Notes: generated by a model not told the origin, from the sequence alone. A stretch of DNA of 64,000 nt from Euglena gracilis (GCA_039621445.1 CP154957.1:496001-560000); one strand, 5' to 3'. Shown: positions 21,305 to 31,770, counted from the stretch's first letter. Numbers and translations are program-made.

Positions 21305-22375
21305 GAATCAAAATTGCCTAAAATGTGTGACAAATTCCTAATTGGAGCTATTTTTGGACCCAAAAGTTCTAAAAATAGGTCCCATGTGACGTTGTATGAG
21401 AGATCACACTTGTTACGCGTGACCCGTCAAAACTTCCACGTTCCCCCCGCGACCCCCCCCGCGACCCCCCCGCGACCCCCCCCGCGACTCATACACCCCA
21501 TGGAAAACCAAAGGAAAACAGGGGGTGTTATTTTGGCGCTCGAAATCGGCCCCAGACGGGGGGGGGGGTGGCATTTGGGGGGGTGATATTTGGGGGGTTT
21601 ACTCCTTCGCTAAAATGACCCCCACCTCTAAAATGACAAGTCAGTTCTCTTGAGGCCAGAAACGGGTCATTATGAGGTTATTCGAAGGAGAAGAGTTAAG
21701 GTTAAGGTTCTTGCAAACAGTTTAACCCTTCTCGCTAAACGTCGAGGGGGGGTGTTATATGGGTGTGTGCTATTTGACACATGGGGGGTGTATCCCCCGC
21801 GACCCCCCCCGCGACCCCCCCGCGACCCCCCCGCGACCCACACATGGAGGGTTTCCGCATCCCAGTAGGAGCCAAAAAAGGGCACCCAATTAGGAATTTG
21901 CACCCAAATTAGGAATTTGCACGCAAATTAGGAATCAAAATTGCCTAAAATGTGTGACAAATTCCTAATTGGAGCTATTTTTGGACCCAAAAGTTCTAAA
22001 AATAGGTCCCATGTGACGTTGTATGAGAGGTCACACTTGTCACGCGTGACCCGTCAAAACTTCCACGTTCCCCCCGCAACCCCCCCCGCGACCCCCCCGC
22101 GACCCCCCCCCCCCGCGACTCATACACCCCCATGGAAAACCAAAGGAAAACAGGGGGGTGTTATTTTGGCGCTCGAAATCGGCCCCAGACGGGGGGGGGG
22201 GGTGGCATTTGGGGGGGTGATATTTGGGGGGTTTACTCCTTCGCTAAAATGACCCCCACCTCTAAAATGACAAGTCAGTTCTCTTGAGGCCAGAAACGGG
22301 TCATTATGAGGTTATTCGAAGGAGAAGAGTTAAGGTTAGGGTTCTTGCAAACAGTTTAACCCTTCTCGCTAAACG
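21305..22375 (+). repeat. Direct duplication, offset about 627 bp
   Basis: The segment 21,305-21,735 (from AATCAAAATTGCCTAAAATG to TTTAACCCTTCTCGCTAAAC) recurs at 21,932-22,370 almost unchanged. Each unit contains GCGACCC repeats, GGTGTTATTTTGGCGCTCG and AAATCGGCCCCAGACGG. Two nearly identical units suggest a recent duplication. Confidence 0.93.
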
Positions 22376-22660
22376 TCGCGGGGGGGGGGGTCGGGGGGGG
22401 ACGTGGCAGTTTTGATGGGTCACGGGTGACCAGTGTGACCTCACACACAACGTCACATCTGACCTACTTTTTGAACTTTCGTGTCCAAAAATGGATCCAA
22501 TTAGGAATTTATCACACATTTTTGGCAATTTTGATTCCTAATTTGGGTGCTAATTCCTAATTAGGTGCCATTTTTTGGCTCCCACTGGGATGTGGAAACC
22601 CTCCATGTGTGGGTCGCGGGGGGGGGGTCGCAGGGGTCGCGAGCGGTACACCCCCCTTGT
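22376..22660 (-). repeat. Inverted partial copy of the adjacent duplicated unit
   Basis: AAATTGCC/GGCAATTTTGATTCC, ACACATTTTTGGCAA, TCCTAATTGG-type words, and TGGGATGxGGAAACCCTCCATG are the reverse complement of 21,840-22,050. The pair could form a long palindrome with its neighbour. Confidence 0.8.
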
Positions 22661-22689
22661 TCTTGTTCTCACCGCGGTTACACCGCGGT

Positions 22690-23818
22690 TATCTGGGCTC
22701 CTCCTTTGGGTCCGCACTGCGAACCCCTGCCCTCCTGGATCGTCAACCCTTCCTCCTTGGCCTGTTCCACCCCAGATCATTCCACTCAATCGTGGTGGGC
22801 CGAACGTTTCCACGTCGTTCGCGTGGCAACCTTGGGAGGGGGCGCAGGGCTGGATAGAGGTAGAGGGATAGAGGTAGAGGTAGAGGTAGAGGTAGAGGTA
22901 GAGGTAGAGGTAGAGGTAGAGGTAGAGGTAGAGGTCACCTCTACCTCTACTATCCCTCTATGTCACCTCAATGTGAAACTTTTAAGGAAAGTGGCTCATC
23001 AAAAAAAATTTATGCCGAAAGAAGGCAATTTTATGGGAAAAAAACATAAACTGGTCATTCTTGTCACAAATCTTTTATGGCAATTTTGAAACCACCCATC
23101 CGGATATTTTTTCTCATTCCTAACCTAAATAAGATGTGTTGAGAAGCTAATTTGCCAAATTTGTGGCATTTGGAGCCTTTTGTGGCCCTTATTGGGGGGT
23201 GCGGTCCCCGTGACCCCCCCCCCGTGACCCCCCCCCCCCCGTGACCCGCGCCACCCCCTTGGTGTCAGTTTATGATTTTTTGTGGACATAGAGGTGGCAT
23301 AGAGGTAGAGGTAGAGGTAGAGGTGGGTCAGATAGAGGTAGAGGACTTTGACCTCTACCTCTACCTCTATCCAGCCCTGGGGGGCGCCACTTCGGGACAT
23401 CGCCAGACTTCGTTGTCAGTCCTCTGCCTTCCTTCAAAATTGGATGACCGTCCTACCGTCCAGGTCCGTGAACACTGTCCTGGCACCGGATGAATACAGG
23501 CTGCTATTGCGCTTCTGGACCGGTTTGCCCCTGATCCCAACAACAGACATGCTTTTGTGCCCCTTGTGTGCTGAGGCGGTTGATCCCTTCGGTGACCACC
23601 TCTTGGCTTGCAGAAGGAATGGCATAACTGAAAGACACAACTGCGTACGCGACGCCATCTTTGACCTCTGCCAACGCTCAGGCATCACCCTGCGCAAAGA
23701 ACAGGGCTGTGAGGCTGGCACCCGTGACGCTGATCTCCTCCTCCTCGGGTGGAACAAAGGGAAACACCTTGCTGTGGATGTCACCCTCGAACACCCGCTA
23801 CCACCTCCCCCCCCTAAT
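22690..23818 (+). pseudogene. Reverse transcriptase C-terminal region split by MITE A3
   Basis: After the MITE, codons read RLRCQSSAFLQNW, then FWTGLPLIPTTDMLLCPLC, DPFGDHLLACRRNG and LAVDVTLEHPL. The CPLCxxxxDPFGDHxLxC cysteine-histidine motif and the RHNxVRDAI and ADLLLLGW segments are typical of the C-terminal part of plant/algal LINE-like reverse transcriptases, where they sit just upstream of a terminal nuclease-like fold. Before the MITE, the same frame reads STSFAWQPWEGA; deleting MITE A3 with one target copy fuses it to PLRDIARLRC in frame. Together with 17,591-18,668 this may be a single retroelement separated by a 4-kb insertion. It ends in G/C-run repeats at about 23,806-23,818. 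Confidence 0.85.
22845..23379. mobile_element. MITE family A, complete copy A3 (7-bp TSD)
   Basis: Begins CAGGGCTGGATAGAGG, ends CTATCCAGCCCTG. It is flanked by GGGGGCG on both sides (22,838-22,844 and 23,380-23,386). The left subterminal array has about a dozen TAGAGG units. The interior includes a CGTGACCCCCC unit at 23,205-23,260. It is inserted in reverse transcriptase coding sequence; its removal restores the frame. Confidence 0.95.
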
Positions 23819-24250
23819 TGACCCCCCCCCTAATTGACCAAACGCCCTGGGGAATTTTTTTTCACCCCCCCCCCCCCTAATGGGGGCGTTTGGCCGGACC
23901 AACCTAGCCGGCTGGCAGACCAACCTGGCCGGCTGGCAGACCAACCTAGCCGACCAACATGCCGGCTGTCCAGCCGTCCGTCCAGATGAAAGTCACTGTC
24001 GCTAGCCGCCCGGCTCTCCAGACCAAACAATACGTACGCCGCACGAACTCATGGCTGGAGAAGGAATGAATGTGTGTACCGGGGGGGGGGGTTGATTTAC
24101 CGGACGACATTAATACCCAAGCGCCGCAATCTCGGACGACGGAACAATCCCCCCCCCCTTTTGGCCGCAGTGGGGAAGCGGACAAAGACCGGCCGGGCAG
24201 TCGGTGATGTGTCCTGTCCGTCCCCCAGTCACGCAGGGTTCCCCCCCCCG
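23806..24250. repeat. Repeat R, copy 1 (CTAATTGACC words and CCGTCCGT)
   Basis: CCCCTAATTGACC words, then ACCAACCTAGCCGGCTGG units and GTCCAGCCGTCCGTCCAG. The same parts recur at 29,905-30,175. Confidence 0.75.
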
Positions 24251-24387
24251 GAAAAAAGCTGCAGAACATTAACTCACAGGGTGGTGTGCTTAATTTTTTG
24301 TGGAAGCCTGATTTGATCATTTACCCAAGGTGCGCCGAAGGCCTCTGCAAAAAAAACCTAAATAAATCCAGCCTGAAAAAGAAAAGG
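24251..24387. repeat. Dispersed coding-like repeat, copy 1
   Basis: GCAGAACATTAAxTxxCAGG through GATTTGATxATTTACCCA, GCCxAAGGCCT and AGCCTGAA is shared with the inverse segment 27,655-27,775. The conserved peptide in one frame is IYPRCAxGLxKKN. I do not know the source gene. Confidence 0.6.
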
Positions 24388-24811
24388 CAGGGCTGGATAG
24401 AGGTAGAGGTAGAGGTCAAAGTCCTCTACCTCTATCTGACCCACCTCTACCTCTACCTCTACCTCTATGCCACCTCTATGTCATTAAAATGTCATAAACT
24501 GGCACCAATAAGGGCCACAAAAGGCTCCAAGTGCCTCAATTGTGCAAATTAGCATCTCAATGCATCCTATTTAGGTCAGGAATGAGAAAAAATGTCCGGA
24601 TGGGTGGTTTCAAAAATTGCCATAAGAGATTTGTGACAAGAATGGCCAATTTCTGATTTTTTCCCCATAAAATTGCCTTCGTTCGGCATAAATTTTCTTT
24701 GACAAGCCACTTTCCTTGAAAGTTTGACATTGAGGTGAAATAGGGGGACAGAGGTAGAGGTGACCTCTACCTCTATCTCTACCTCTATCCCTCTACCTCT
24801 ATCCAGCCCTG
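24388..24811. mobile_element. MITE family A, complete copy A4 (7-bp TSD)
   Basis: Begins CAGGGCTGGATAGAGG, ends CTATCCAGCCCTG, flanked by GAAAAGG on both sides (24,381-24,387 and 24,812-24,818). Its 424-bp interior is the reverse-orientation relative of A3 (GACAAGAATGGCCA, CATAAAATTGCCTTCxTTCGGC). Confidence 0.95.
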
Positions 24812-24818
24812 GAAAAGG

Positions 24819-25564
24819 TTTTGTTTCAGGGGGGAAAACCCCCCAAAAAATGCAAATAAGAATACAAAAAGAACAACTTGGTGTTTCGAATCCAATGTTT
24901 GATGATCAAAGATACAGAGTTGCAGGGAATGCTGAGTTGAATTGTGATGCATTAAATGCGCAAGATGTTGATGAAAAATGATCCTTGAAAAAATGATGGG
25001 ATTTTGGCCAGAAATTTTTTTGATAACACAGAGACATAGGCAGCAGAAAAAAAACAGGTGCTATGTTACAAGAAAATTACAATGCAGCAGTTACAAACAA
25101 CTTTTTTACCTGCCTTCCTTGTCCGTCATCAGAATTCTGCTGCTTCTCTGTTCTTCAGTTTCTCTCAATTCACCCGATGAAAAATGCATTCAAACACACA
25201 ATTGCAATTGCAACAATACACACAGTCAATGTGTGTCAACTGTGATAACCGCGATGTGAGATGTTGGCCACGAATGATGGTGCAAAAAATTCCCAACAGA
25301 AAGAGGAACACATGAACAGGTTTTGACAGAACGTTGCATTGAAAAACCATGTGATGCCACAGATGCATGCTAACAGTTGATGCAACAGCCACAGACTTTT
25401 CATTTAAATTTGTTTTCCTAAACTAACAGTGGAAAGGGTCAACACAGCCGACTTTCACTGGAAATGAGCAATTTAGCAGAACAAGCGACAGGGATCATAC
25501 CTTTAACTGTGAAGTTGTTCATCATAAAGCTGGTCCAGACAGCATAATCCCAATGTCTTCAAAT
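24819..25564. other. AT-rich unique-looking stretch, no gene
   Basis: Few G/C runs, unlike the flanks. Frames of up to 93 codons are open, but no motif, acceptor-donor pair or repeat was recognised. Confidence 0.4.
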
Positions 25565-25960
25565 TTGCCCAATATGGGGGTGGTGCGGGTCACGGGGGGG
25601 GGGGGACACGGGGGAAGTGTGCCACTTTGGAGGTGGTCGGGAGGCAGCATCCATGTTGTTGCATCCCATCACGAGAAGGGCGGCACGCATCCTAAAATCG
25701 GTGATTTTGGGGTCCAAAAAGTAATCATTTTTGGCCATTTTGGGGCCATTTTTGAACAAAATAAAATGCCTTTTGGTTTGAAAGTGGTCATTTTTGGGTG
25801 ATTTTTATGTCCAAAATTGGTCATTTTTTCATTTTTTGGAAAAGGAATTTTGTCAGGATTTTCTTGACCGTTACATTTTTTGGGATGCATCTTGGCCCAT
25901 TTTTGAAAAAATGGCCCAAAATGGCTATTTTTGAAGGGGGAAAAAAAGCAAAGCTGGCAA
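25565..25960 (-). repeat. Dispersed repeat H, copy 2
   Basis: Reverse-orientation copy of 14,780-15,185. An A/T foldback rich in AAAAAACG and CGTTTTTTT fills 25,960-26,065 to its right. Confidence 0.85.
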
Positions 25961-26079
25961 AAAAACGTTTTTTTGTTTTTTTAAAAAAAGTGTTTTTGTT
26001 TTTTCCAAAAAAAACGTGTTTTTTTTTGAAGAAAAAAAAACACCATAAAAACGATTTTTCTTTGAAAACACATTACAGG

Positions 26080-26464
26080 GGGTAGCTTTAAATCGTTAGA
26101 CACTTAATTCGGTTTGACATTTAACTCGGTCTGGATTAAAGCGGATTTAATCCAGCGAGGTTCGGGTGTCAGACCGGATTTAATCCAGCGAGTTAAACTG
26201 CTATCGAGGTTACTCCTAATTGGCAGCCTGCGCAGATTTCTGGTGCAAAAGGACAATTTGGAGCAAGGTACCATATTCCTTCCGTTTATCACTGACATTC
26301 ATTCTTTCTCCAGAGAGGAGACGGGACGAAGATTTCAGAAGGGGAACTTTGGAAAGTTTTTCTGAATTCAGGTCGAGACACAGTCAAATGGAACCATTGA
26401 CTGAACCATTGATTGATAGATTGATTTCCTCTGAGATGATATAATTTGAAGAAATTATAGTTAC
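26080..26464. repeat. Repeat J, diverged copy, and spacer
   Basis: CGGATTTAATCCAGCGAG occurs near 26,143 and 26,171 and matches the AATTTAATCCGGCGAGG words of copies at 21,200 and 27,950. Bases 26,220-26,460 hold no recognised feature. Confidence 0.6.
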
Positions 26465-26850
26465 CCTCACCCCCCCCCCCCCTATTTGGCTAATGGTCGG
26501 GCTCCTTCGGACCCCCTATTAGCCAATTAGGGGGGGGGGACAATTAGGGGGGGGGTTACCCCGGCCAATGGCCAATACCCCCCCCCTTATTGTCCCCCCC
26601 CCCCCTTATTGTCACTCGGCCCCGGCCGACGGGGGGTTTTTTTGGCTCGGCCAATGAAATTCCTTTGGTACCCCCTTATTGTCCCCCCCCCTTATTGTCC
26701 GGTCGGGCCTCCCGGGAGGAGGTCGGTGGGACAATAAGGGGGGGGGGTAAGCCTGACCCCCCCCCCCTAATTGGCTAATGGACCGTCCAACGGGACCCCC
26801 AATTAGTCAATTAGGGGGGGGGGCAAATAGGGGGGGGGTGAGGGTATGCA
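26465..26850 (+). repeat. Nested foldback: TTATTGTC element inside CTATTTGGCTAAT element
   Basis: Outer arms TACCCTCACCCCCC ... GGGGGGTGAGGGTA enclose CTATTTGGCTAATGG/CCAATTAG words. Inside (26,575-26,750) lies a complete TTATTGTC foldback: four direct CCCTTATTGTC and one inverted GACAATAAGGG with the core GGCTCGGCCAATGAAATTCC. It is a relative of 14,541-14,720. Confidence 0.9.
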
Positions 26851-27231
26851 TTTTGACCGGGTCGTACAGTTCTGCTGATCACCTTGCAGTTGGAGGTGTG
26901 ATCCCTGTGTTGTTCCCCTGTGTTGTTCTGCAGTGTTTCCAAACATTCTAAAACATTTTTATGTTGTCAAGATGTCCGAATGCATCTACAACATCATTTA
27001 GCAACATTTGTCTGCGGCATGAACGTTTTCTTCTGCAATTCTTTCATGTGACATCATTCATGCAACATCTTGCACATTTCATGCATCACAATTCAACTCA
27101 GCAGCATTCAACTCAGCATTCCTTCCACCTTCCACCTTCTTCAGGAGAGTTGAGAAAGAAGGGGAAGAAGCTGAAGAAAATTAAAAGTAAAGTCGTTTTC
27201 AACTGTTGCAGTTTTTGTAATATAGGAGCTT
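26851..27231. other. No gene recognised
   Basis: Between G/C-run elements. CATTC and CAACA words repeat loosely. The short frame around 27,120-27,190 (basic, KKGKKLKKI) is not supported by splice sites. Confidence 0.35.
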
Positions 27232-27553
27232 TGGCAGGGGGGGGGAGGGGGGTCCCGAGGTCAGTTTTTTTTTTGCATTTTTGGCACTTTTTGTCACAGG
27301 GGGGGGGGTCCTGGGGTCCCAACTATACTGCCAACCCCCCCTCAAAAATCGGCCAAAAAACCGGTGCCGAAGGCGCTGGAAAATTTTTTTAAGGCCTTTT
27401 TTTGGTCTAAAAAGGCCATTTTTGGTGTCAAAATTTTCATCTGTCTCGGGGGGGGGTCGGCACTAGGGGGGGGGGTCCCAAAAATCTCAACTGTACAGGG
27501 GGGGGGGAGGGGGGGGTCCCCAAAAAACCCCAACTGTACTGCCGTTGCCCCAT
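27232..27553 (+). repeat. Repeat K, copy 1
   Basis: About 320 bp almost identical to 38,926-39,262: TTGGCAGGGG start, CCCAACTxTACTGCCAACCC, a GGCGCTGGAAA hairpin region, GTGTCAAAATTTTCATCTG and a CTGTACTGCCGTTGCCCC end. Confidence 0.95.
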
Positions 27554-27861
27554 AGCGCTGTTTGTTTCAGTTTCAGTGGGTTGTGTTTTTGCTCAAATTT
27601 GTGTTTTGATTTCCTGTGAACCTTCTTTTCATGGTGTTTGACAAAATGTTCTTTCAGGTGGGCTTTGTTCAGGCTGGCTTGTTTTTCTTGTATAGGCCTT
27701 GGGCACACCGTGGGTAAATCATCAAATTCCGCAGAAAAATGACACACCCCGCCCTGCAAATTAATGTTCTGCATCTTTTTTGCACTTTTTCATTTTTTCT
27801 TGGGCTTCCAAATTTTTTTGATATGTTTTGGGGGTGCAAAACTGTTTTCCCCCTTCCAGTC
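27554..27861 (-). repeat. Dispersed coding-like repeat, copy 2
   Basis: The minus frame from about 27,770 to 27,560 is open and highly basic (LNKAHLKEHFVKHHEKKVH). Its first half is shared with 24,251-24,387. It has no recognisable domain and may be a decayed exon carried by a repeat. Confidence 0.4.
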
Positions 27862-28048
27862 AGGATCAAATACTGCCCGTTCGTTCGATGGAAAAGAATT
27901 ACAGAAAAACGTCGGCTCCAGGACGTTTATCAGCCTTCCTTGGCCCGGACCGAATTTAATCCGGCGAGGTTTGGTTCCGAAACCGAATTTAATCCGAGCG
28001 CCTTTAATCCCAACGTATTAAGTACCCGGCGCCTTTAAACCCCCTGTA
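27862..28048. repeat. Dispersed repeat J, copy 2
   Basis: Nearly the same as 21,119-21,303, including TGCCCGTTCGTTCGA, CCGAATTTAATCCG and CGTATTAAGTACCCGGCG. Confidence 0.92.
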
Positions 28049-28900
28049 TTTGCCCCCCCCCCCCACCTCTCGGCATGGGGTTTTGCATCTGAAGTTCCTT
28101 CATCGCCGGCCAACTTTTGAGAAACAAGAGGCAAAGCAAATCAAGAACTCCCATTTTTGAAGACCACTCAGTCTGAAAGTGAATTGGTCTTGGATGAAGC
28201 GGAAACAAGGCGCAACAGCTACTCGTCTTCACCATCACTGAGGTGAGACTGTGTTTTTTCCCAAAAAAAATTCCCAAACCCTCGTTGGTGTTTTTTTATT
28301 TTTATTTTAAAAAAAACACAAAAACACCAAAAAAAAGTTTTTTTTTGATTGCCAGCTTTGAAAAAAAAGTGGCCAAAAAATTCTGTTTTGGTTGCAGAAT
28401 GCACCAATTTTTGGCACCTTTTTTTTAAGGGGACAAGATTTTTGGCCATTTTTGGGTGTGGAGGTGCGTTGGACGTTGGGGGCCAAAAAGGGGTTGGTGT
28501 CCAAATGGAAGGTGGGGTGAGGACAATTATTTTCTGTTTTGGGGGGGGGTCTTCCACAAAAATTTCATGTTTCCCCTCCCCCCCTTTTTGCCATGAAATT
28601 CTTTCCCACTTGCGCAATCTCCCCTTTTGCCAATGTTTTGGGTCAAATTCATATGGCAAAGAAGCGCCATTGTTTGGGTCGAAAACAATTTCCCCTCAAA
28701 TCTTGGCATTTCTTTCCATTTTTAGACCATGTCAAGGCAAACTTTCAATGGTTTGAACCAGAAAATTGATGAAAAGCAACCAAAAACGCCACCTAGACAT
28801 CAAAAAGCAGGCTGAAATGATGAATGAAAAGAAAGGCTGAAGTGATGAAGGTTGATGCATTGTATGAAAATCGAAGGATCGATTCTCGGGTCACGGGCGG
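28049..28900. other. A/T- and G-run spacer, no gene
   Basis: Contains an A/T foldback at 28,270-28,345 and TTTTTGGCCATTTTTGG. No coding or RNA gene recognised. Confidence 0.4.
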
Positions 28901-28908
28901 GTCACGGG

Positions 28909-29361
28909 CAGGCTTTTGCTTAAGGGATTGCAGTACCCCCCGGGGGGGGGCTGGATTGCAGCTAGTCCAAATTTGGCTAGTGGGTTTTCTAGCAGCCCCC
29001 CCCCCCCCCCGGGAGGGGGGGTCTGCTAGCAGGGCTAGCTAGTGGAATTTTTTTTTCCAGTGACCGGCGCGAAGCGCCGAAAATTTTTTTTGGGACCCCC
29101 AAAAATGGCCAAAAATGCCCGTTTTTGGCCATTTTTGGAATTTTTTGGAACAAAATCAGCCAAAAACCTGTTAAAAACCTCATTTTTCCTCCGGCGTGCA
29201 GTGCCGGAGGAAAATTTTTTTTCCAGTCCGGGGGACCCCCGGACCCCCCCCCCCCCCCCCCGGCGGGAGGGGGGGTCTAGCTAGCCCACTTTTTCCAGTG
29301 TCTAGCCGATTGGCTAGCCAGTACCCCCCCCCCCCCCCGGGGGGCCTTAAGCAAAAGCCTG
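28909..29361. mobile_element. hAT-like MITE family M (8-bp TSD)
   Basis: A perfect 17-bp inverted repeat: CAGGCTTTTGCTTAAGG at the left and CCTTAAGCAAAAGCCTG at the right. GTCACGGG flanks both ends (28,901-28,908 and 29,362-29,369), the 8-bp duplication expected of hAT elements, although the flank is itself a repeated GTCACGGG tract. The interior has CTAGCTAGTGG words and two hairpins (CCGGCGCGAAGCGCCG; CCTCCGGCGTGCAGTGCCGG). Confidence 0.9.
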
Positions 29362-29487
29362 GTCACGGGGGGGGGGTCACGGGGGGGGGTCACGGGGGTA
29401 GCACCCCCTATGAACCATCTAGTTGGTTGAACTTTGATCTGGATGGGGAAAGAATCAGTACGTCGGCATTAAAATGGCATTACCACT

Positions 29488-29660
29488 ACCCCCCCCCTTA
29501 TTTGAGCACACCTACGGCCTAAAGGACCCCCCAAATGCTCAATTAAGGGGGGGGTCAAATAAGGGGGGGGGTCAAAATTTTGGCTTTGAGAGAGGCCAAA
29601 AAGAATTTTCCCCGGACCCAAATGCTCAATTAAGGGGGGGTCAAATAAGGGGGGGCTAGT
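29488..29660 (+). repeat. TTATTTGAGC/TCAAATAAGG foldback
   Basis: CCCCTTATTTGAGC at the left, GCTCAATTAAGGGG and TCAAATAAGGGG twice at the right. The outermost flanks ATTACCACTA and TAGTGGTAAT are also inverted repeats. Confidence 0.8.
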
Positions 29661-29718
29661 GGTAATTTCGATCCTAATTTAGTGTCCGCGAACTTAAGAT
29701 TCAAGGATGAGACGAACC

Positions 29719-29722
29719 AAAA
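29719..29722 (-). terminator. RNA polymerase III terminator of tRNA-Gln
   Basis: TTTT on the minus strand begins three bases past the tRNA 3' end, the usual pol III stop. Confidence 0.7.
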
Positions 29723-29724
29723 CA

Positions 29725-29795
29725 GGTCCTACCCGGGTTCGAACCGGGATTGTGGGAATCAGAATCCCAGGTGCTAACCGCTACACTATAAGACC
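29725..29795 (-). tRNA. tRNA-Gln (anticodon CUG)
   Basis: The minus strand folds into a complete 71-nt cloverleaf. The 7-bp acceptor stem pairs GGTCTTA with TAGGACC, the anticodon stem TGGGA pairs with TCCCA around the loop TTCTGAT (anticodon CTG), and the T stem CCCGG pairs with CCGGG around TTCGAAC. Internal promoter boxes are intact: A box around TAGCGGTTAGC and B box GGTTCGAACCC. There is no intron and no encoded CCA, as expected of a eukaryotic nuclear gene. It reads CAG codons. A pol III terminator follows at once. Its neighbours are repeats on both sides. Confidence 0.95.
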
Positions 29796-29884
29796 GACGA
29801 CTGAAAATGAAAATAAGAGCTATGTAAAAAATCAGGAGCCTTTCTCCTTTGGTGCCGGTAGTAAAAGCCCGGCCCGGTAGCAAA

Positions 29885-30175
29885 AGCCGAGACGTTTCGC
29901 GATTTTGAGACCAACCTGGCCGTCCGTCCGTCCAGACCAAAATGCACGGCTGAAACCCTGTCCAGCCGTCCGTCCAGATGAAAGGAATTTTCTCTAGCCA
30001 TCCGTCCGTCCGTCCGTCCGTCCGTCCGTCCGTCCTCACACCCCCAATTGACTGCCCGGGGGGTTTCCGTGCTGAAGCACCCCCTAATTGATGGTACCCC
30101 CCCTAATTGACCAACCCCCCCAATTGACCAAAAGGGGGATCCCGTGGAGGTCCCACGGTCAATTAGGGGGGGGGG
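29885..30175. repeat. Repeat R, copy 2
   Basis: GACCAACCTGGCCGTCCGTC, CCAGCCGTCCGTCCAGATG and an eight-unit CCGT tract, then CTAATTGACC/GGTCAATTAGG words with C and G runs. Same components as 23,806-24,250. Confidence 0.8.
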
Positions 30176-30984
30176 TGGTAGCTCCTTCACGATGGCAACT
30201 GAATTTGACCCGAGTTCAGAGTACTCTACCAGATGCTGAAATGCACAAACGATCCCAGGCTGAAGATCGGTGCGCCCGTCACCAATGGGAGTACGTTGGG
30301 GTGGCTTCAACCCAGGGGGTGCACGGCAGCCTCCAAACTCCTACGTGATGGAGCTGGGGTATCTGGCTAGCCCCGGCTGGCCGCGGCTGGCTGGCTGGCA
30401 AAAAAAAGGAGGAGGTCTGGCCAGCCATGGCCAGCCACGGCTGGCTGGGGGGATTTAGAGGAGGAGGAGGTCTGGCTAGCTTCAGTGTTGAGGATCTGAA
30501 AGAGGAGGAGGAGGTCTGGCTGGTCCTGATTCAGGGTGTTTTTCTGCACAAAATGTCATCCTTGCGGGTCATTTGACCTGGGCAAAGTGGCAACTTTGGT
30601 GTATTTGTGTTTGCTTCTGGTCATATTGCTACTTCACCTGGTTGTGCTGTTTGCAAGTTTGTGCTGTGGCTGGTAATTTTACATTCATTGGCCCCTGGCC
30701 TGTCCCTGTGGTCCACATCGGTCCCCACCAGTGGCCACCGGCAGCTGTGGTCCCCACATAGCTTTTGGGCTTATTGGCCTCTATCGACATCCATCTGGCT
30801 CTGGCCTGGTGGCACGTGCAGGTTTAATTGTCACTGCATGTTGTTTTCTTCCCCTGGTTCTGTGCTTTACCCTTTTATAGGAGAAGGGGGGCTAGGCAAG
30901 AGATCTCTGGTTTCAACCCAAACCCTCCCCAAATGGGGGCACTGGCCCTCCTAAAAAGTATGTGCGTTTTGGGTTCATTTTTCA
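30176..30984. other. CTGGC-rich spacer, no gene
   Basis: Bases 30,360-30,530 contain overlapping GGCTGGC and GGCCAGCC words able to pair, and GAGGAGGAGG tracts. Open frames of up to 115 codons after 30,600 show no motif. Confidence 0.4.
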
Positions 30985-31630
30985 AAAAATGTCAAAATTT
31001 TTTTGGCCGAAATCCCCGTTTTCCCGAAATCGGTGAAAATGCTGTGGTGGGTGAGGGGTCGACCCCCCCCCCCAGGCCTTCCCGTTCTGCCCTGCTGGAC
31101 CCCCCATTGCCTCCCTGTTGGGATGAACTTCTTGGAAGGAGTTTTGTTGGAGACTATTCTGGACAAACTGCTCTGTCCATTTTTTTGCAATGTCATGGTA
31201 ATCTGGTTCATTCTGTTTTGCTTTTCATCTTGTGGCCAGTTTTGGGCCAGATGTGATGGAGTTTTGGGCCAAAGGTCGTGGCCAGTTTTGGGCCACAGGT
31301 TGTACAGGTCTTTTCTCAGGAGTTGTTTGGGCGGTTCTCTTGGAAAGGGGGGCACAAAAGCGTGTTTTGTTTGGGGGGGCTTTTCCGTGCCGCTTGGTTG
31401 TTTTTTCTCTTCCCCCCTCCGTCTTCTTTCGGGGTCATAAAATACGCAAATTTTTGTTCCCACTGTCGTCTCAAATGGTGCTTCACCAACCTGCAGTTCG
31501 GATCCCCGCCTGTCCGTTTTTAGTTGCCCTCGGGCGGGTGAAGACTAAGGTGATGCCGTGAAATGTGTTTCTGAACTGTTTATCCACCGACAAAATAGTC
31601 TCGTTTATTGTATTTATCCCGGCTGCGACG
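30985..31630. other. Repeat S copy and unassigned sequence
   Basis: Bases 31,030-31,105 match 3,110-3,180. From 31,205 to 31,320 the phrase TTTTGGGCCA recurs three or four times. No gene recognised. Confidence 0.45.
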
Positions 31631-31639
31631 CACTGTTGG

Positions 31640-31770
31640 TTAAAACCCCCCCAAATAACCCCCCCCCCCAAATGACACCCCCCCCCCAAATAGCACCCCC
31701 CAAATAACACCCCCCCCCTTGGGGGCCGATTTCGAGCGCCCAAATAACACCCCCCCCCCCTTGTGCACAA
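31640..31770 (-). repeat. AAATAACAC foldback relative
   Basis: Variants AAATAAC, AAATGACAC, AAATAGCAC and AAATAACACC alternate with C runs; the core GGGGCCGATTTCGAGCGCCC is the reverse complement of that at 49,920 and 22,165. Confidence 0.85.
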
